This document shows, in pieces, positions 20,010 to 23,092 of a DNA stretch of 23,092 nucleotides. The notes below the pieces were generated by a model. It ran no database searches and was not told the origin of the DNA. It was given only the letters and a program-made list of their open reading frames with translations. The position numbers and the translations under genes were made by a program. Origin of the DNA: Apostichopus californicus (Eukaryota > Echinodermata > Holothuroidea > Aspidochirotida > Stichopodidae); assembly GCA_020650975.1 (NCBI GenBank), contig JAIPMN010182119.1, positions 1-23,092 of the forward strand, written 5' to 3'. Position 1 is the stretch's first letter. Every line of letters begins with the position of its first letter.

Positions 20010-20824
20010 CTCTGTGTGTGTGGAAGGCAAGAAGTGAAAAGTTAGGTCAAGGCGGGGGAGCTAGCTGAAGCAAGTTTTATTTCTTTGTACACTCATCTCC
20101 GCAAGTCAAGAACTTTCTTTGTGACGGGTTGCCCCATTGGGAAAAAATTTCAGGGACTTGACTTGACTTGATCGGATACACGCGTTATCTTAGCTTGGGA
20201 CCTACTCGACATGTGGATTATTACCAGTAGCTTACCTACACAAAATACTTAATTACAGCTGTACCCGTGTAGCTTTACCGCGGGAACTTCAACCCTTATT
20301 ATCTTTATTTGTTTGGATATTGCCCCGCTCGCGTTAATTACTGCTCCGCGAGCTCTTTTCACCGGAATTAGTAACTGAGCATTCACCTCCAGTCTGCGTC
20401 GCAGGTGATAATATTTTCTCAGCGTAGCCTAGCACGGTTGCTGTTCGTAGGATAGTAAGCCTAGGTGCCCTACATTACCACTACAACTACTAGTACTATT
20501 ACTACTTGGCATCACATGCGAGAAGTTCCAACCACGTTTTGGCGTAAATATTCTCACGCCACCGATATTATTACGATAATTACGATTATATATATTTATT
20601 CTTGAGTTCTTTGACATATAATAGTCCAAGAAAAACAAAGGACACATTTGCCTGCTAGTAATAATGTTTCTATAGCTAATCAGGTTTCCAAGAAATTTAC
20701 CTACAAAATATGCTAAAAACTCTGGAATGCTCGCTCAAAGGCAAAGGTCCAGAGATTGACCAGGTCGGCGCCTCATTGCAATTCTAAGTCTTAATGTTGT
20801 TATTTTTTTTTTAAATTACTTCAC

Positions 20825-20880
20825 AGAATTTATATAACGCCTTATCCAATATAAAATCGCTCTAAGGCGCTTTACAATAA
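20825..20880. repeat. Dispersed-repeat fragment with TATAACGCC ... GGCGCTTTACAAT ends
   Basis: TTTATATAACGCCTTATCCA followed by ATCGCTCTAAGGCGCTTTAC resembles a tail I recall from interspersed, probably SINE-type, repeats of marine invertebrates and fish, with complementary CGCCTTA and TAAGGCG ends able to pair. It lies in the intron upstream of the beta-propeller exon. The name of the family is not certain. Confidence 0.45.
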
Positions 20881-21953
20881 AACATACAAATCAAGAAAAT
20901 TAACTATAAATGAATGTTGAAGATAAATATATAAAACGGTAACACTGGATTAAAGTTAGCAGATAGACAAAATAAGTGCAAAATTCAAATTCATTATTTT
21001 CAACTTTTCTAATAGCACCCTTTTCAAAAAGCAACCTTGGATGACAGCTAACACCATTTATACGAGAAAACTTGCAATCGAATCTAAACATGGCATTTAG
21101 GGCCATTAAAGTCTTCACGATGGGTTTTGTGCTGTATCAGAGAAACTAACCTAATGGTCTTTGTATAAGACTAAATGTGGTCCAGTCACTTCAAAGGGAT
21201 AAACCTCACTTGTATAAAGTGTCATTTCTTTAAAATATAAAGTGTTAGACATCCAACATTGGCTGATAGCAGATTGTTTAATGTTCTACAAAATATGAAG
21301 TTTAATTTGTATCTAAATTCATCCTGTATGTCTACCAGGCTAAGCTTTGACATTAACCATTTGTGTTATATTCATGGGCGATTGACCTGATGCGGGAACT
21401 CCGAGTGTTTTGTAACAAAAACGATAAGAAATGTCCCGTTTCATAAATGAGAAGTGCTTAATTTTGGGAAGTACCGTTCTTTGTCATTTTGTTGTTGATT
21501 AAAAGTGTCCTTTTGTTGAGACACTTAGGAAAGTATAATCAAGAAATGCCATTTTGCTGAAAAATTACACTAATCAATCGGAGGTCCTATATTGTTGAAA
21601 TTAATTAAAATAATAAAATTTCTGGCACAGAATGCAGAGAGAATCCATTTTATTGGCGATTTGAGATGGCTTTGTTGTTTACATTCTCAATTCAACGAGA
21701 CTGTGACGTCCTACTACCCTTAGGGGTATTTACCATCCCTTCCCACTCCGACACTAAACCATTGCCCCATTTCAAGAGTTAGCTGGGAACTAGAAGCCAA
21801 GTTTATAACGGATTTTCAGTATACAACATTGCTTGTATACCGGAGAATGTAAAGTAAACAAATAATCAATACCTTTCTTACCTGGTAATGAATATTTGAC
21901 TAGTATGAACACATTTGAATCATTAATATAAAAGAAAACAAATTGAATCTTAC

Positions 21954-22031
21954 GAGGTGTTTGTGGTGGCCATTTTGATATGTACTTAATTAGATCTGGA
22001 TGAATTATATTAATGCAGCGGGAGTCCTGAT
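21954..22031 (-). CDS. Probable upstream exon of the beta-propeller gene
   Basis: The acceptor is TTTATTTGCAG at 22032. Only one frame is open: QDSRCINIIHPDLIKYISKW and on to PPQTP. It can end at CACCTC|GTAAGA (21954) or at the stronger ACCAG|GTAAGA (21882). Both donors are phase 1, and both join in frame to the exon starting at 20009, giving either a short linker or an extra 24 residues rich in Ile/Phe. The longer tail looks AT-driven, so the short form is listed. The exon may also belong elsewhere, since no domain is recognisable and the join needs the less common GAG acceptor. Confidence 0.45.
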
Positions 22032-23092
22032 CTGCAAATAAAATTATAAAAATTCTTAAGAAACCAATACTACTTTCTAAAACACATTCTAATCGAGGAA
22101 TATCGCAAGTACAGTGATCATCGTAACGGAAAGAAGTGTTCTCTTTGGTGAATGCTCTTTATAAAAATTTAAAAAGACAGCGAAACGCTATGATTTTGAT
22201 CAGAGGATGAAAGAAATTTTCAAATGAATATTATATAATAAACGTTGAAGCATAGAACACGAAAGAGGCAATGAAGGGTTGACTGCTATATAGTAAGCTA
22301 TATCTAGGAGGATAGGCTTAATCTGAGCTGGTATCTGGGTCATTCAATATCAAATCACCAAATGTTGGAGTATGTTGTAGTCTTTTAATTAAGTGAATTA
22401 AACCAGAAGCACACAGTACATTGCAAATAGTATTTGTTTATATAACATTGACATCTGCACAGTATTGAATTGAATGACATTGTATACCCGAGCTCAAAAA
22501 CGTGTGGAAGAACAAAACTGGCAAAAAATGTTTTGTAAAAATTCCAAACTTTAAGAATTGTTGATTTACAAATAAAGCAGAACACTTTCCCGAAATGTTT
22601 TATACAAACAGAGTGGTCCTATATCTTATCTAGAAAAAAATAACCACATTATATCAACGTGACGTGTTTTGAGTTAAAGGCTGTCAAAGACGACCTCTTT
22701 TGTACGTTAATATTGAGTAAAGCTAGAACCATGAAATTTGGTGAGTTGTAAGAACTTTACACTAATAAATAAAGTAAAAGACCTTCACTGCTCTTACATG
22801 GTTTCGTTGGTAAAAACATCGAGGGCATAAAAAACCCTTCCCCATACTGAATCGCAGCATGAAATAGCAATTTAGAGCTGCACAACTTGCAAATATATTA
22901 CAGGAAAGCATTGTAATCATTATTTTGTTTTGTTTGGACTAGACATAATAACCTCTGAAAGAATCAATTATCATGAAGTAATACACATTTATGAGCAAAA
23001 TACAAAAAGTGAATATATTAGCATTTTTAAGTTGACCTAACTCCACATATATAGCCTGTTTTTTCTTATACAAGAATATATAGGCCTATACA
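22032..23092. other. No supported gene at right edge
   Basis: This is AT-rich sequence upstream of the first exon seen for the beta-propeller gene. No further exon with matching phase was found, so the remaining 5' exons are probably beyond the edge. Confidence 0.5.

Noticed and set aside
20681..20800. Possible extra exon of the propeller gene (NCNEAPTWSISGPLPLSEHS, donor GTAAAT)
   Set aside because: The phase-2 donor would fit the alternative acceptor at 20011, but the would-be acceptor lacks a pyrimidine tract and directly follows a stop. There is no domain support.
21819..21840. GTATACAA ... TTGTATAC inverted repeat
   Set aside because: Arms of only 8 bp with AT-rich content are expected by chance, and no transposon ends or target duplication were found around it.
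1..23092. Search for CRISPR arrays, tRNA or rRNA genes and bacterial operon features
   Set aside because: None seen. The introns, splice sites and animal signalling domains show this is eukaryotic DNA.

Overview
The window looks like nuclear DNA from an invertebrate animal. It is AT-rich, its genes are split into short exons by long introns with GT-AG borders, and it holds dispersed and tandem repeats plus a non-autonomous DNA transposon. Death-effector-like (DED-like) domains combined with ZU5-UPA, and a fragment resembling the P2X7-like zinc-domain family, suggest a marine deuterostome. An echinoderm such as a sea cucumber is my best guess; this is inference and no species marker was seen.

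The main content is one minus-strand gene running from about 18.2 kb down to 3.47 kb. I joined twelve exons by hand. Every exon stays open, every border is GT-AG, and every phase matches the next (0,1,0,0,1,1,1,1,0,0,0,1). The product is about 1,005 residues. Its order is DED-like domain, long coiled coil with fifteen 14-residue repeats, second DED-like domain, acidic linker, ZU5, UPA, third DED-like domain. ZU5-UPA followed by a death-fold domain is the plan of PIDD1, UNC5, UNC5CL and ankyrins. Three DED-like modules and a repeat-built coiled coil are not a layout I recognise, so this is the best candidate for an undescribed signalling scaffold. The 5' end is uncertain: one candidate first exon ends exactly on its ATG at 18204-18202.

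Upstream on the same strand (19.1-22.0 kb) are the last one or two exons of a second gene, whose product ends in a beta-propeller. Its 5' part lies beyond the right edge. The spacer between the genes carries about four diverged ~215-bp tandem units.

At the left (1.9-3.0 kb) two short fragments point away from each other. The minus-strand one, with MADP at its start and EPYQFEP later, is broken by a frameshift and a stop. The plus-strand one contains PYMFKPE. Between them lie three TGACGTCA sites. The first 1.9 kb and the last 1 kb show nothing I can support as coding.

The probable first intron of the main gene contains a 961-bp element with 15-bp perfect terminal inverted repeats and an 8-bp target duplication (7 of 8 matching), which fits a non-autonomous hAT transposon. 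The 3.1-kb intron at 9.6-12.7 kb contains diverged repeats, apparently in both orientations.

How the parts may work together is inference: the three DED-like domains could recruit caspase-8/FADD-like partners, the coiled coil could oligomerise the protein, and ZU5-UPA could act as a rigid or autoinhibitory module. Nothing in the sequence shows a functional link between the beta-propeller gene and the DED gene.
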